From assembly GCF_019399895.1 (NCBI RefSeq), contig NC_091865.1, positions 6,763,001-6,827,000 on the forward strand: a stretch of 64,000 bases of DNA. Direction: 5' to 3'. The DNA comes from Cardiocondyla obscurior (Eukaryota > Arthropoda > Insecta > Hymenoptera > Formicidae). Positions 38,801-50,196 of the stretch are shown one piece after another (position 1 is the first letter of the stretch; every line of letters begins with the position of its first letter). The translations under genes were made by a program, and so were the position numbers. The notes beneath the pieces were generated by a model that had not been told where the DNA came from, did no database searches, and worked only from the letters and a program-made list of their open reading frames with translations.

Positions 38801-41800
38801 TGATCATATATCTCAATAGTTACAAAGGTACAACAGAAAAACGAAAGCTGTAACATTATCTCTCTCTTTCTCTCTCTCTTTCTAGTGAACAAAACAGTTA
38901 AAAATGCAAAATGATGATATTTACTTGTGCATGCTATGCATTTATCGTAGAGGCATAATTAATGTCCTACGTAATTAAATATCTATGTCGTATTATTGTA
39001 CATTTTACACAAAGTCAAAAATCAATTATCAATATTATACTCGTCAAGTAACCAATTGCGGCCCTTTTAAAATACCTAAACCACACTTAAAAAAAAATCA
39101 ATAACAAGGTATTAATGCGAATTGTTCAATTCGCGCATAAAGCTTTCTAACCGTTTCAAATTTCAACGAGGTGCAAGCTCGTGCGTTACGTCGATTTAAC
39201 GGAATTTTCGAAAAAGTGAGCGGGCACGAAACGTGCTGCTGGGGATAAACGGCTCAATTTACAGGAACGCGAATCATCTGGGTCGAACTTGCGAAAAGTA
39301 GGGTGTAACTCGAAGAAACGCGAAATAGATGCGCAAACAGCCAATACGGTTAACCCCTTAAGCCGGTAATCGATATTCCTGGCGATCAATGCCGCTCTCA
39401 TGCTCGACGAGCGTGGGTCGTCCGCGATAGGAGGAGCCGCGTTTGGAAAATTGGAAAACTATCGGTTGCCCGACGGGGCGAATCACTACGAAGACAAAGG
39501 GCCGACGAAACTTGAGCCACGGAAAATGCCTTTGCCAATTTAGGGGTTGTCAGGCCGCTGAAGGACGGCGGCAAATAAAGCCAGATATGCGCCTGACACT
39601 TGGAAATTTCGAGTGCCGTGAGCGCGAGACGAAAGGCGAAATCCCTTTATGAACTTTCTAACGTACTCCGACGCATACTTTTATGAAACGCGACGGGAGG
39701 ACGTGACGCGAAAATACCCGAAAATAGGTTACGGAACGAAACTTTTTTATAATATTCTCGATAGATTTATCTAGTTGTAAGTCCGGGCACGAATAAAAAC
39801 GTGATGACGAAATTAATAACGTAATTTTGTTAGAAATTATTAAATGGATTATTATTGAATGGCAAGTTCCCGATTCATCAAACTCCGACGTAGAAAATTT
39901 CAGTGAGATACCGGAAAATCTCGTTACGAGCGCGAATAGATTTATTACAGATTTTTTTTTTTTTTATTTTTAATAAAGAAATATTAATGCGATTGGACGA
40001 GATAAATCTATCTCTCCATTTTAAGAAAGAAAAAAAAAAAAAGAAAAGAAAAGAAAATTAATGACATTCGGAGATCTAAAAGTGTCAAGCTCCCTTCGTT
40101 TGCGTGATGTAATACCGGAAAAGTCTTTTAAGAAAAGACGCCCCGAAAAAAATAATTAAAGCATCGCCGTCGCATTTAGACGGGAACGCGCCTCTGTCAT
40201 AACGTCACAGCTAATTGTAAGTTCAAAAATGAATTTTTCCGTGAACATGCTGCGTCTGATGCATACACCCGCCTACAAGCTGCGAACAATAAACTCTCAC
40301 CAAGCTAAGGTATCGCCGTATGATCGCAAGGCGAATGGATGTGACACGGCGAGAGTTGGCAAATGTTGCCTAGAGGTGTCAGTCGACATTCCCTACATTC
40401 CTACCACCTGCCGTGTTCGAAGCGATTTGCCTCACCTGTCTCTGCCTCGCGGTGCTCCGCGGCACCGGCATCCCATAATCCGCGATTTCGCGACGTCAAC
40501 CGACGGGCTGCCGGCGATTCGACATTCACAAACCTAACGAAGACGGCGGACTGACATTGACAAATAAAAACTTCTGCGGATTGGCTTGTTAATTCAAAAA
40601 ATGTCAAAGTCGGTATTACACGAGAGCGTTTAGTTTTTTTTTTTTCCTGCGAAAAACACGCAAAGATAATCGAAACAAAAATGGAATAAAAAATTAAATT
40701 GCTGAATGTATTGAGTAAAATTACGATACAATAATAAAAAAAATTAAATTAAAAAAAAAAATAACGTAAAAGTATTAAAATTGTAATAATAAAATATATA
40801 CACTGAAAATATCAGTAAAATTTAATAAACTGTGCATTTTTAACGGTGAAATTTTTTTTTTCCTGTTTTTACATCGCGTTGCCATTACTAAGATTATATC
40901 ACATATTTCATCCACTACATTAACGTCGAAAATATTCTACCGCCTGAACTTGTGCTTGAGTAAATATCGATGGAAAAACAACGAAGACGCGGAAACTCGC
41001 GAAGTAGTAGTTTCTACATCACGGTAACTGCTGTACGGCAGAAACTCGAGCGAGCTTCGACCGAAATGCGGCAAACTCGACTTCAAACCGGTCTAACCGA
41101 ATTTTGAGTTAGGATTAACCCGATGCAGTCGATTGGAAAATTATAGATACCGTTGCGCGTTTCAAGAACGACCGTCACGTGCGGAAGCGATCGGCCCAAC
41201 TTCGAGCATCGACGTTACGACTGTAATTAGGGAAACGGACTGACGGTGGGAGAAAGCCGCCGAAATTTCGGTCATCGCGAAGTTTCTTGATTATCAGGAA
41301 CGGCCGAGAGAAGTTGCAAAAAATATTTCACGACGGCGAAGCCAAAACTGTGTCTCGTTTTTCTTGCAGTTAACCGCGGGCAGGATTTGGAAAAACCGCC
41401 GCGAATATGCGCGTACGCGTGTTTATTTCACGTCAGGTGATACCCGTCGAAGGGAAAATGGGAATTCTACGAGAACCCGATCGAAAATCACAACTTCACG
41501 TCGAAAACATTGCCTCGCGCTGCGTTTCATCGCGGAGAACTGTCAGCGCGCGGTGAAAAGTGCAAGCTACAAACGACTGCGTTGTACTATCGACACCGTG
41601 GTATAGTATAAAAAAAAGGAGAAAAAAAAAAAAAAAAAAACATTTAAATCACCTTCTCTCTCCCTCTCTCTCTCCCGATAAAATAAATTCTTTTGTCCCG
41701 CCGTTGCGGCCTGTCGCTCGATCGAGTCCTCGGATGCAGTCGTATCGATACGCGGAGCATCGATCGGGTGGAAGGCTATACGCTGCGACGTGATTTATAC

Positions 41801-43400
41801 GACTGTACGATTTATGCTATGTACATTCCGTATTCTAAAATATAATTCTCTGCACAAACAGTTCGTGCGCGGTATGAAAGATTACGATGTATTTCCATGT
41901 AAATTTAATTTAATCCGACATTTCCGCAGCGGCGCCATCAAACCCGGTGCGCTCGCGCGTGCATGTCGGATTAAGCGTGTAATGATACCTTGGTGCTACT
42001 TAATATTTTAAATGCACGTAAATTTATAAAGCGCGGACAAAAAGAAGTGCGAGATATTTAATATTAAAATAACAAAAAATTATTCGCCGATTATTTTATC
42101 TTGCATCCCACTTTCCACGTAACGCGCGAAACTGTGTAAAATTGAATATCACGCTTTTCGGCATTTTGTCAAGACGCAGATCTTTTTGCACTGCTCGCGA
42201 GACATCGCGCCGGTGAAGAGGAAGAGATTGACGATCTCACGAGGTAAAGCGCACAGTTTCAAGCGTAAATATCTATTAAAGGAGACAGCGCGTCAAGTTC
42301 GGCCGCATTTTCGCTACGCATTCGGCGTTTAAACGCGGCTACATGACTCCTACGTCAACGTCCTATTCAACGTCAACGTGACGTTGAGCGAGATTCCCTG
42401 CCGTGTGAATGAATCAACGGTGCTTTTCGGAAAATCGGACGAGCGTTTAGCGTTAAACGGGAGGAGAAGAGGCGCGAGAGAAAGTAAGAAAATACAACAC
42501 GCGACAACTGTACTTAACTACGCTTAACTATACATACACCCGTTTACCTTCGAGGCACTGGGTCGCGCACAATGTTTTCTCGAGGATCGATAGACGGGCA
42601 GATTCTTTCGCGTTTACGTGCGAGTAATCGATTCCGCTGGGTGTACAGGCAGAAAACGGCGCACGTATCCATTAAGATCGTTCGCGGCACACAATAAGAG
42701 GCCGGATTCAGCCGATTATTCGGACTACAAATCGCGGAAGAACGAGCGAGGCGATGCTTCTAGTAACGTGACGCTTAAGGCCCACTCCGACGAAGCTCCG
42801 ATTAATTTAATCGGAGATCTCGTGTCCAATAGAGAAGAAGTTCCATGCGAAACTAGCTCTGGATTTTATCTTGCGTCTAACTTGCGATTAAATTAATCGA
42901 AGCTTAGTCGAAGTGGCTGGTCAAAGGGCCTAACTTCGCCAGAACATGCGGTCCCATTATTGCCGCTCGGAAGCTACGCGAGGCAATTCTTATCGTTTCC
43001 TCACCAGAGCCGGTTACGTCTCCTTCCGTTTCGCCCCCGCCTGTCCTCGCGCGCGTATACAAGAGAGAAAAAAAAAAAAAAACTCTCGAGTTTTACGCGG
43101 TGTCTCTTTCTCGGCAATAGTGCATTGAGACGCGCCGGTAAATGGCGACAAGTCGCTGGGCGACTCGGGATATTTATGCGAAATGTCTCACGTAAGTACC
43201 GCGACGACCGTGGAACGAATGGCTTTTGCTCGAGTATGCGATTTCAAATACTGATTAACTGGAGAGACTGTATAGCGATACGATGTACGATTTAAGCTGA
43301 AAGTTCAAGCTTTATAGTTTCAAATTCAATTTTTCTAATTTAATTTGACCGCGTTAATCACGTAACAATTCCCCCGCAAGCCTCCCGCCGGGCATTCCCG
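35822..43400. other. Intergenic or intronic DNA, no supported gene
   Basis: No supported exon. It contains a 26-A tract at 36,826-36,851, a GC-rich purine/pyrimidine-skewed block at 36,950-37,340 where frames are open on both strands, CT repeats at about 38,858-38,882 and 41,653-41,674, a T tract at about 39,952-39,965, palindromes at 42,367-42,387, and two related TAAT-type palindromes at 42,796-42,816 and 42,885-42,899. Confidence 0.55.
42796..42899. promoter_or_regulatory. Two related TAAT-type palindromes
   Basis: The first (42,796-42,816) has 9-bp arms CTCCGATTA/TAATCGGAG around 3 nt. The second (42,885-42,899) has 7-bp arms CGATTAA/TTAATCG around 1 nt. Both share the core GATTAA(T/A)TTAATC, which resembles palindromic paired-type homeodomain sites. 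Function is inference. Confidence 0.3.
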
Positions 43401-44150
43401 CATTTATATTTGATATCGGTTTCCTCGCAACGGCGTCACGGCGTGGGATTGCGCTCCGTTCTCCCCGCGGTATATCATGCCGATTTCGAATCAATCAATG
43501 TTGCCCGCTCGTCCCGTGGCACCGAGCCTGGCGACGGAGGCCACGGAGAACTGTTTCGCAGCCGGCGCGGTGCTACCCGGTGCAAAGCGGCACGCGAGAA
43601 TACCCACCGGCGAGGTGAAACCGCGGGCTTCGTGCTCGCGGCCCGCGGGCGCTCGGCTAACGAAGAGGAAGTCGCGCGTCCTGTTTCGGCGTCGTCCGAA
43701 TTCAACGAGGGGAAGAAACGGACGGACCCCCCCGGGGTGTATTTTGCGCAAACGCCGGGGCTTCGTTACGAAGCACGTAGGAAGGGCGGAAACGACGAGC
43801 GCATTCTCTCTCTTCAGCAACGCCCCGAACCGGATCGCAACCCAGAGGACCGAGCATCGGGGACGGCGGTCGCGGTGACGACGCGCGGAACGCAAAACGA
43901 ACAATTACGTCGAATAACCCGATTCGGAGAATTCCGACCGGCCGCGGAGCGAAAGTAAGAACCGCCGTTTCTCCGCGTGACGACTGCACACCGTGATTGC
44001 ATACCGCGGGAGCGACGGAGTTCCGGCGCGCGATCGCCGCACGAGCGTGAATCTCGATCGTGTCACGCGCGCGCATCCGCTCGTAATTCAGCGGCCAAGA
44101 CCGCACGCGACCTTTCCGAGCTCGAAGAAGGGATCGCCCGTGCTTCACGA
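43400..44150. other. CpG-rich island with open frames in several phases
   Basis: A strongly CpG-rich block in which at least two plus-strand and two minus-strand frames stay open for 130-180 codons. The hypothetical products are Arg/Ala/Gly/Pro-rich in every frame and resemble no family. That is what scarcity of AT-rich stop codons produces, so I read it as a CpG island upstream of or inside the secreted-protein gene's first intron, not as a gene. Confidence 0.5.
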
Positions 44151-45168
44151 AGGAATCTTATTATTTTTACTTTTTTTTTTTTAAATAAAGGTATACGTGC
44201 CCGATAAGAACAGGTCTTTCCCGAAATGTTACGGTATACACCACGAACCGAAATGAGAACCTAAAAGATCTTGCTCGCAGAGTTACACTATTTTCCGGTT
44301 ATTTTTTTAAACGATCTTCGGCCATCGGAAAAACCGACGGCGATCGTCACACTGTAGTGTAGGTATTTTAAGAGGCTCTAATTGATCGTTCGTTAGACGT
44401 TGCAAATAATTAGAAACCGGAAATTAAATATTAAGTGGGTAACGTAAGTAAACATTTGTCGAACACCTAAGAACCAACGAAGATCGACTGTTTCGAAATA
44501 AAAAATCGACTAGACCTCTAAGGTAGATCGAGTGGAAACGCAGACTAAGTAAAATATAAATTTCTGAAAATACTACGTGACCCCCATCGTTAATAGCGTT
44601 CTATTTGCAAAAGGAATGAAGAATAAAAAAAAAGTCTTTTGTTCATACGCGTAACGTTTTACGAGCCCTGCGCTTTTCCGCGTTCTACCGTCGAAGTGTG
44701 CTTTTGCGGTAATTCACAATGCGCCAAGTTTCGCTGCAAGCGCGTAACTTCAAATCGAAGGGGCCATCGATGCCTTTCCCCTCCCCCACACCCAAACGCG
44801 AGGAGACCTTGGGACGCGAGCGGCAAAACGGCGACGGGGAAAAAGTGGTTGTTTCGTAACAATTCGCAACGGCGAAGCGCCACCCTTCGGCAGGGCAGTC
44901 GCTGTTGTTGCCGATTATAATACTTTGCGTTTTTCGACGTTCCATCCGACGAGGGGAACACGATTCACCCCGCGGACGCTTCGCGGATTCGCGGGTCACG
45001 AATGGATAACTTGTGCGAGATCGAGCATCCGTTGTCGCGTCCTTTCTCTGTCGCAATACCCCTCAAAACAGAGAGGGGGGGGGGGAAGAAGGAAAGACAA
45101 ATAACAAGCGGCCCGTGTCAACCGTACGTCGCAACGGGGTGCCGCGATAAAATACAGTGCAGACTTAC
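44151..45168. other. Start of the putative first intron of the secreted-protein gene
   Basis: On the minus strand the GTAAGT donor at 45,163-45,168 opens an intron that runs leftward through this stretch. It contains a T tract near 44,169-44,180 and a G11 run at about 45,074-45,085. I see no second exon with matching phase here. Confidence 0.45.
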
Positions 45169-45270
45169 CTCTTCGGCGAATTCGAAGTCTCCGTCGAATT
45201 TTCTCTTGCATCTCACCCCGATGGCCAGGAGGAGCAGCACCGTGGCCGCGAGCACCCACGAGAATCGCAT
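45169..45270 (-). CDS. First coding exon of a secreted or membrane protein (partial)
   Basis: The minus strand reads ATG at 45,270 followed by 34 codons, ending in phase 0 at GAAGAG and then a perfect donor GTAAGT (45,168-45,163). The peptide starts MRFSWVLAAT, has a hydrophobic core VLLLLAIGV and then reads RCKRKFDGDFEFAEE, so it is a textbook cleavable signal peptide followed by a short basic-then-acidic mature N-terminus. I do not recognise the family from 34 residues. No second exon is identifiable in the 45 kb to the left, so the first intron is either very long or its next exon is too small to see. The upstream DNA is CpG-rich, as expected of a 5' end. Secretion is a confident inference; function is unknown. 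Confidence 0.65.
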
Positions 45271-45990
45271 GGCTGGAGCCGCCGTCAGGTTGCCTCCTTA
45301 TTCCCGAGATCCGTCACTTATTTCACCTCGAAAGATGCTCGCGCGCGCGCGCGCGACAACCAGGGTGAAAGCGAGAAGTTCAGCACGCGCGGGTACACCG
45401 TCGACGGAGGAAAGAAACAACGGGGCGGACGACGCGACCGATCGACGTCCGGCACACGCAAAACTCCAACTCGCCGTGTATATGCGATATATGTATACGT
45501 ACGCGAATGTCGACGCGAAACGGAAGCGCGCAGCTCGATAGCCGAACGAGTTGTGCCGTGACCGCGCAAGGTGAGGCAACCAGCAACTACCACCGCCAAT
45601 AACTGCGCCGCCAGGGGAGCGCGAGTCGTGCTCGCTGACTGGTCGAGTCGCAGCGAATCATGCGCTGTTTCCAGATTCCCGTAAAGGAGAGCTCGGGTGC
45701 GTTCGGGAAGACGTTAGGTCTGTTCTCAGTCGCTGTACTTCTGAACTGGTGTATGTGTATGTGTACACTAGAAGGCAGATATAACGTTTGCTTCGGCGAC
45801 GGTAGCTAGCGTATGTGACCTTAACGTGGTGTGAGTCGTCTCACCAAACACACAATACATGCACCGCGGAACACCGACCACCGAGAACTGATTGTGAGAC
45901 GAAGCGCGCTCCACTACTACTTCTCCCGCACTCGAAGGCCAAGAGAGGGGATAGAGAGAAGGGGGGAAAGGGGGGGTCACATACGCTAAC
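45271..45990 (-). promoter_or_regulatory. CpG-rich 5' UTR/promoter region of the secreted-protein gene
   Basis: This stretch immediately upstream of the signal-peptide exon is CpG-rich and includes a (CG)8 run at 45,340-45,355. Short frames are open on both strands but carry no family signal. It most likely holds the 5' UTR and promoter. The exact transcription start is not visible. Confidence 0.4.
45340..45355. repeat. (CG)8 dinucleotide repeat
   Basis: Sixteen bases of alternating CG, a classical potential Z-DNA former, lie about 70 bp upstream of the signal-peptide ATG. Confidence 0.85.
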
Positions 45991-46199
45991 GGCTAGCCGC
46001 AGCAAATGCTATATTTGCCTTTCAGAGTACATATCCACCTACCTGTTCGATGTAGCCCATGACTTTGACTGGAAAAAAGAAAAAGGGAACTGCTGGAGAA
46101 AATAATATATATAAAATGTAAACGAAATATCTTAATATAAAGATTTCCGAGATCAATAAAAACTAAAGATAACGCTTCGAAATAATATATGTGCACCTA

Positions 46200-46673
46200 T
46201 ATTTCAGGCCAGCTTTGTTTTATTATCTTCATTGTAAGAAAAATACTGAAGAAAACTGCGCCTTTCGTTTGAGAAACCCATCTGCTTAGAACTGTACAGT
46301 TATATCACAACCCATAATGAGATTTCCTTTCAGTGTTGAAACATACCGCTACACAATATCATAATAAGGTAATATATATGCGGAGCGTGTCCGAAAATAT
46401 GTGTTATTTCTATAAATAGTTTATTCTATATTATTCATTTTAACTTTTGCATCTATTCAAAAGAGTGAACTTATTAAGAACAAGCAGCAGCACCGCATAT
46501 ATATCGAAACTGTTTCAATTCTATTTATAATTATTTAAATGCAATGAAAAAAAAATGACGCATTAATGAATAATATGAAAACGATAAAATGAGAACCTAT
46601 TCCATGTTGAATATGAGCGAACGGAGTAGCAAACTTCGATATAGTTGATGAAACGAAGATATCCATCTTATCT
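46200..46673 (-). other. Probable 3' UTR of Nurf-38
   Basis: AT-rich DNA follows the pyrophosphatase stop codon on the minus strand. An AATAAA on that strand (TTTATT at 46,218-46,223 on plus) is a candidate polyadenylation signal about 450 nt after the stop. No other gene is visible. Confidence 0.4.
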
Positions 46674-49622
46674 TCACTTAAGGTGTACGTAATGCCATTT
46701 ATCGACTGAAATCACACATTATAAAAACAATTCAATGAATAAGAGTTTTAATTCATATACATTTTTCAGCAATAATACATGTCTGTGTAACTTAAATGTT
46801 CAGAAATAAAATTCAATTTTTAGCTTCCTTTATAATTGTTATAATTTAGGATGCAAAAAGTAACACTTGTCAACTGAAAGTGAATTTAAATATTATAAGT
46901 ACTACTACAGAGAAAAAAAAACTATTATAAAATTTCTAATTCAGTATAAAAAAAAAATTTAGATATTAAAGTTACTTACCTATCGGCTCTACGGCTTGAG
47001 GTTCTATTGGCTCAGGTGCCTTTGATAAAATTTCTTCAGCAGCTTCTGTGGTAATCTTAAATGGACTTTCGTCCACGCTTACATTAGAACTGCAAAAATA
47101 ATACACGAAATAACGTTGCTTTATTTAAAACGATGTAATAACTTTATTTAAAAATTAATTTTTACGAACCAGTTTATTTCGGCAGATGAACCTTCCTGCT
47201 TAACTAAATTCTGCCAGTGCTGATGAACATCCTCAATAATATGCAGTGCAAATTCTCGTGTCTTTGCTTCGCCATTAAAAGCAAATTGGTTTTCAGGTTT
47301 TCCATCAGGTATTTTATATATCTTGAACCATTCAATTGTGGCTTTCAACAAACCTGGACAGTGCTTCTCTATATCGCTTACATCTGCATTAATAGTTATA
47401 AAGTTAACAAAAAAAAATTAAATTAAATATTCCCAGTAAATGTAAATCGAAATATAATAATTACCGTTCATTTGATCCGCTAAAGGATCGTTAACGTCAA
47501 TTACAATAATTTTCCAATCAGTTTCGCCTAAAATAATTATTCATAATAAAATATATATTAAACTACAGTTTTAATTAATAAGTAACTTTGATTATCCAAC
47601 CTTCATCAATAAGTGCTACTGTTCCAAGAACTTTCACTTTTAATATTTCGCCTCGTTTAGCAACCTACATTAATGCAAATATATGTTTATAAATTTATTA
47701 CACAGATAAAAATTATTTATTTGAAATATCTTAATTATATCTCACCTTGTAGCCTATTTCAAGAACATCAATAGGATCATTATCACCTTTGCAGCCTGTT
47801 GCTTCGTCCAAAACATCAGGATTTTCCCATGTCTGTTGATTTAATGTTTTATTTAATAATTATTTTTATCATAATTACAAAAAAAATTAACAAGTTATAA
47901 TTCCGTATTATATAAAGATTTTATTTAAAAAATAAAGTATTAAAAAATGTATCTTTCCTCTCAATAAATCAGGAAACAAGATAACGTTTTAAGAATAAAA
48001 AAAAAAAAGATTGACAACTGCGCGCCTTGAACTACAAACTCGTGTGTGTACAAGATATAAGAGTATAAGATAAGCACTACATATGTGTATATAGCTTACA
48101 CTTGGCATCGGTTTGATGTAATTGCTCATACTTCCTTCTTTCAATTACGTTTAGATAATAAATCAATGAGATCATCATTAATTCATATTTATTACCGAGA
48201 ATATTTTATTCAATTAAATAATAAATGCAAAAATGTATTTTATAAAAAATATGATGTTATCATGTGCTTCCGATTTAAAAAGTTATGTGTGATACGTTTA
48301 AAATTTTATACTTTTTAAATTAACTTCTTTATCATTAAAAAAAAAAAAAGTATTTGTTTTTCAGCTTTCTAAGACTGCACAAAAATATTGAAATGTACAT
48401 ATAGAATAAAATTAACAATTAAATAACAAAGTACAGTTAAAAATTACTACCTGAGGCAAGGCACCATAATTCCATATGTAGCCATGGTGGGGGAAACAAT
48501 TAGCAACAAATCTCAATTTGCCCTTCTTAACATCCTGCTTGATGGGGTTCAGAGGCTCTTTAAGACATATTTCCATTTTAGCATTTGTCCATCTTGGTAT
48601 TTCAACAATCATGTGCAAGACTTTGTTGTCTTCACTGGCATAAAGTGGAATGTCGTGCATAGGTGAAATTGGTACACCCGATTCATTTTCTGCATGTAAG
48701 AAAATAATGTTAAAAGTGTTGAGCACAAAAAAATATTAATTTTTTATTCAGAATAGTATATTAATCCAATATGCTAATTAGAATCTGCTATTAAGTATGC
48801 AACTTTAAAAAAAAAAAAAAAAAATGGAAAAAAAGTTCTCAGCTTGAAGAAAATAATATAAATAATATAAAACTAGGAAAGAATATACACGCCTAAGAAC
48901 ATATGTCTAAACCACGATCAGAATTGCTTCCTCATTCCCGTCATCCACGAATATTATCCTTTCACCAGGAAGTTAAATGTCATACGGTCATATTAAATTA
49001 GATCAACGCGTGAGCGCAAGCAGCATGCTGAAAATCGTTAGTAAATCGCTCGCCGTTCGTGGTATCGTCGTTCCGCGCGAAATGCGTCGTAGGCAACGGA
49101 AATCCAATGCTTGAAACGTGAGATCGAAATACAGAAGATGCGCGCGCGCGACCGAACGAAGGTCTCCTGGAATAATTTCGTCGTCGCGATAGAGCCGCGG
49201 TGGAAAATTCAGCATATTCATCGACGTCGTGTCGCGAAAATTCGCGCGAGTCATTTAATGATAAAGACGCGGAGCGCCTGATGGCATGCCGCGAGCGTGA
49301 ATATGCATCCGCGACCGCGCGACCTTTACGAAGTTCACGGCTCCGCTCGGTCGGACGGACCTCCGCATCTCACGTCACACGTCGGGACGTACTCACTGAA
49401 GAACACCCTGTAGTCCGTGCTGTTGAGTGCACCCCTCTCGACGGTGGTGAACGACATGTCTCGGCGGAGTTTCGCGGTCGCAGCGAGTCCCGTGAACGCC
49501 GGCCTGCCGGTTGCAACGAGCCGCAACGGAGTAGCGAGCTTGGCCAAACCGTAGCAACGTAACACGTGCAACGTGCCCGAGAACATTCTGCCATCTGTCG
49601 TCCCGCGCGCGGCGCCGCTCAA
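46674..49622 (-). CDS. Nurf-38: Inorganic pyrophosphatase (NURF 38-kDa subunit), 8 exons
   Basis: Family I soluble inorganic pyrophosphatase, which hydrolyses PPi to two phosphates with Mg2+. In Drosophila the same protein is the Nurf-38 subunit of the NURF chromatin remodeller. Exons (minus): 49,622-49,397; 48,689-48,451; 47,832-47,746; 47,664-47,601; 47,527-47,465; 47,383-47,170; 47,089-46,980; 46,705-46,674. All junctions are GT-AG and phase-consistent. The family signature DNDPIDV is in exon 3. Exon 2 carries [20 protein letters not shown] and [11 protein letters not shown]; exon 6 carries [20 protein letters not shown]; the tail is DKWHYVHLK. The core from the ATG at 49,457 is 289 aa. 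In-frame ATGs at 49,586 and 49,622 add a basic, acid-poor 43-55-residue leader resembling a mitochondrial presequence. The 332-344 aa total agrees with my memory of the fly protein. Start choice is the main uncertainty. Confidence 0.95.
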
Positions 49623-50196
49623 TCAGCACAACAGAAAGGATGCCGCGAGAAATGCCAGTTGATAACGATGATAATGCCGACTTGCCCGAACGCAAAAATT
49701 AGCGATAACGAGCTTTATAATATTGATATTGTTATCGACGGCCGATCGGATGTTAAGTCGCGCAAAAGCGATCACTTTGTCTTAGTTTTTTCTTTTTTTT
49801 TTTTTTTTTAACGCTATCTGGAAAAATTAATTAATTTACGTTGAATATAGACACGTAAATAAATGATAAACGCAACAAGCGATCGAAATGATTAATTTAC
49901 GCTATGTCCACAATATATCGCGTGAACGTATATGTATACGTATGTATACTTACAACAGTAATTTAGAGCTTTAAAAAGCGTACTTTTAATAAAAAAAACA
50001 ATGTTTTGAAGTATCATTTTTAGATAAGTTAGCGAAGGACGTGACGAGAAACGCTGCGATTGCAGAATTATGTAATGAGAACCGCGCGTGGCGTATCGAC
50101 CGTTTACTTTTCAATCGTTAGCAATCGTTAGTTTCGTTCGCGACCCTGCGGCCGCATAAATAATTACGAGGGTCCCACTGGTTATACCCGTACTAC
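49623..50196. promoter_or_regulatory. Shared head-to-head promoter region, Nurf-38 / Prx5
   Basis: About 574 bp separates the outermost ATG of Nurf-38 (minus) from the first ATG of Prx5 (plus), so both promoters and 5' UTRs must lie here or overlap the coding starts. It includes a T tract ending near 49,809. No TATA box can be assigned with confidence. Confidence 0.5.

Noticed and set aside
43410..43958. 182-codon plus-strand frame, with rival frames on both strands up to 44,148
   Set aside because: All frames in this CpG-rich block are open at once and the products are low-complexity Arg/Ala/Gly/Pro. There is no family similarity and no splice structure.
46960..46980. Stop of Nurf-38 by read-through of exon 7 (ending in Lys and TAA)
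   Set aside because: A perfect GTAAGT donor lies there and an in-phase exon 8 encodes the family's typical tryptophan-containing tail, so splicing is the better model; an intron-retaining isoform cannot be excluded.
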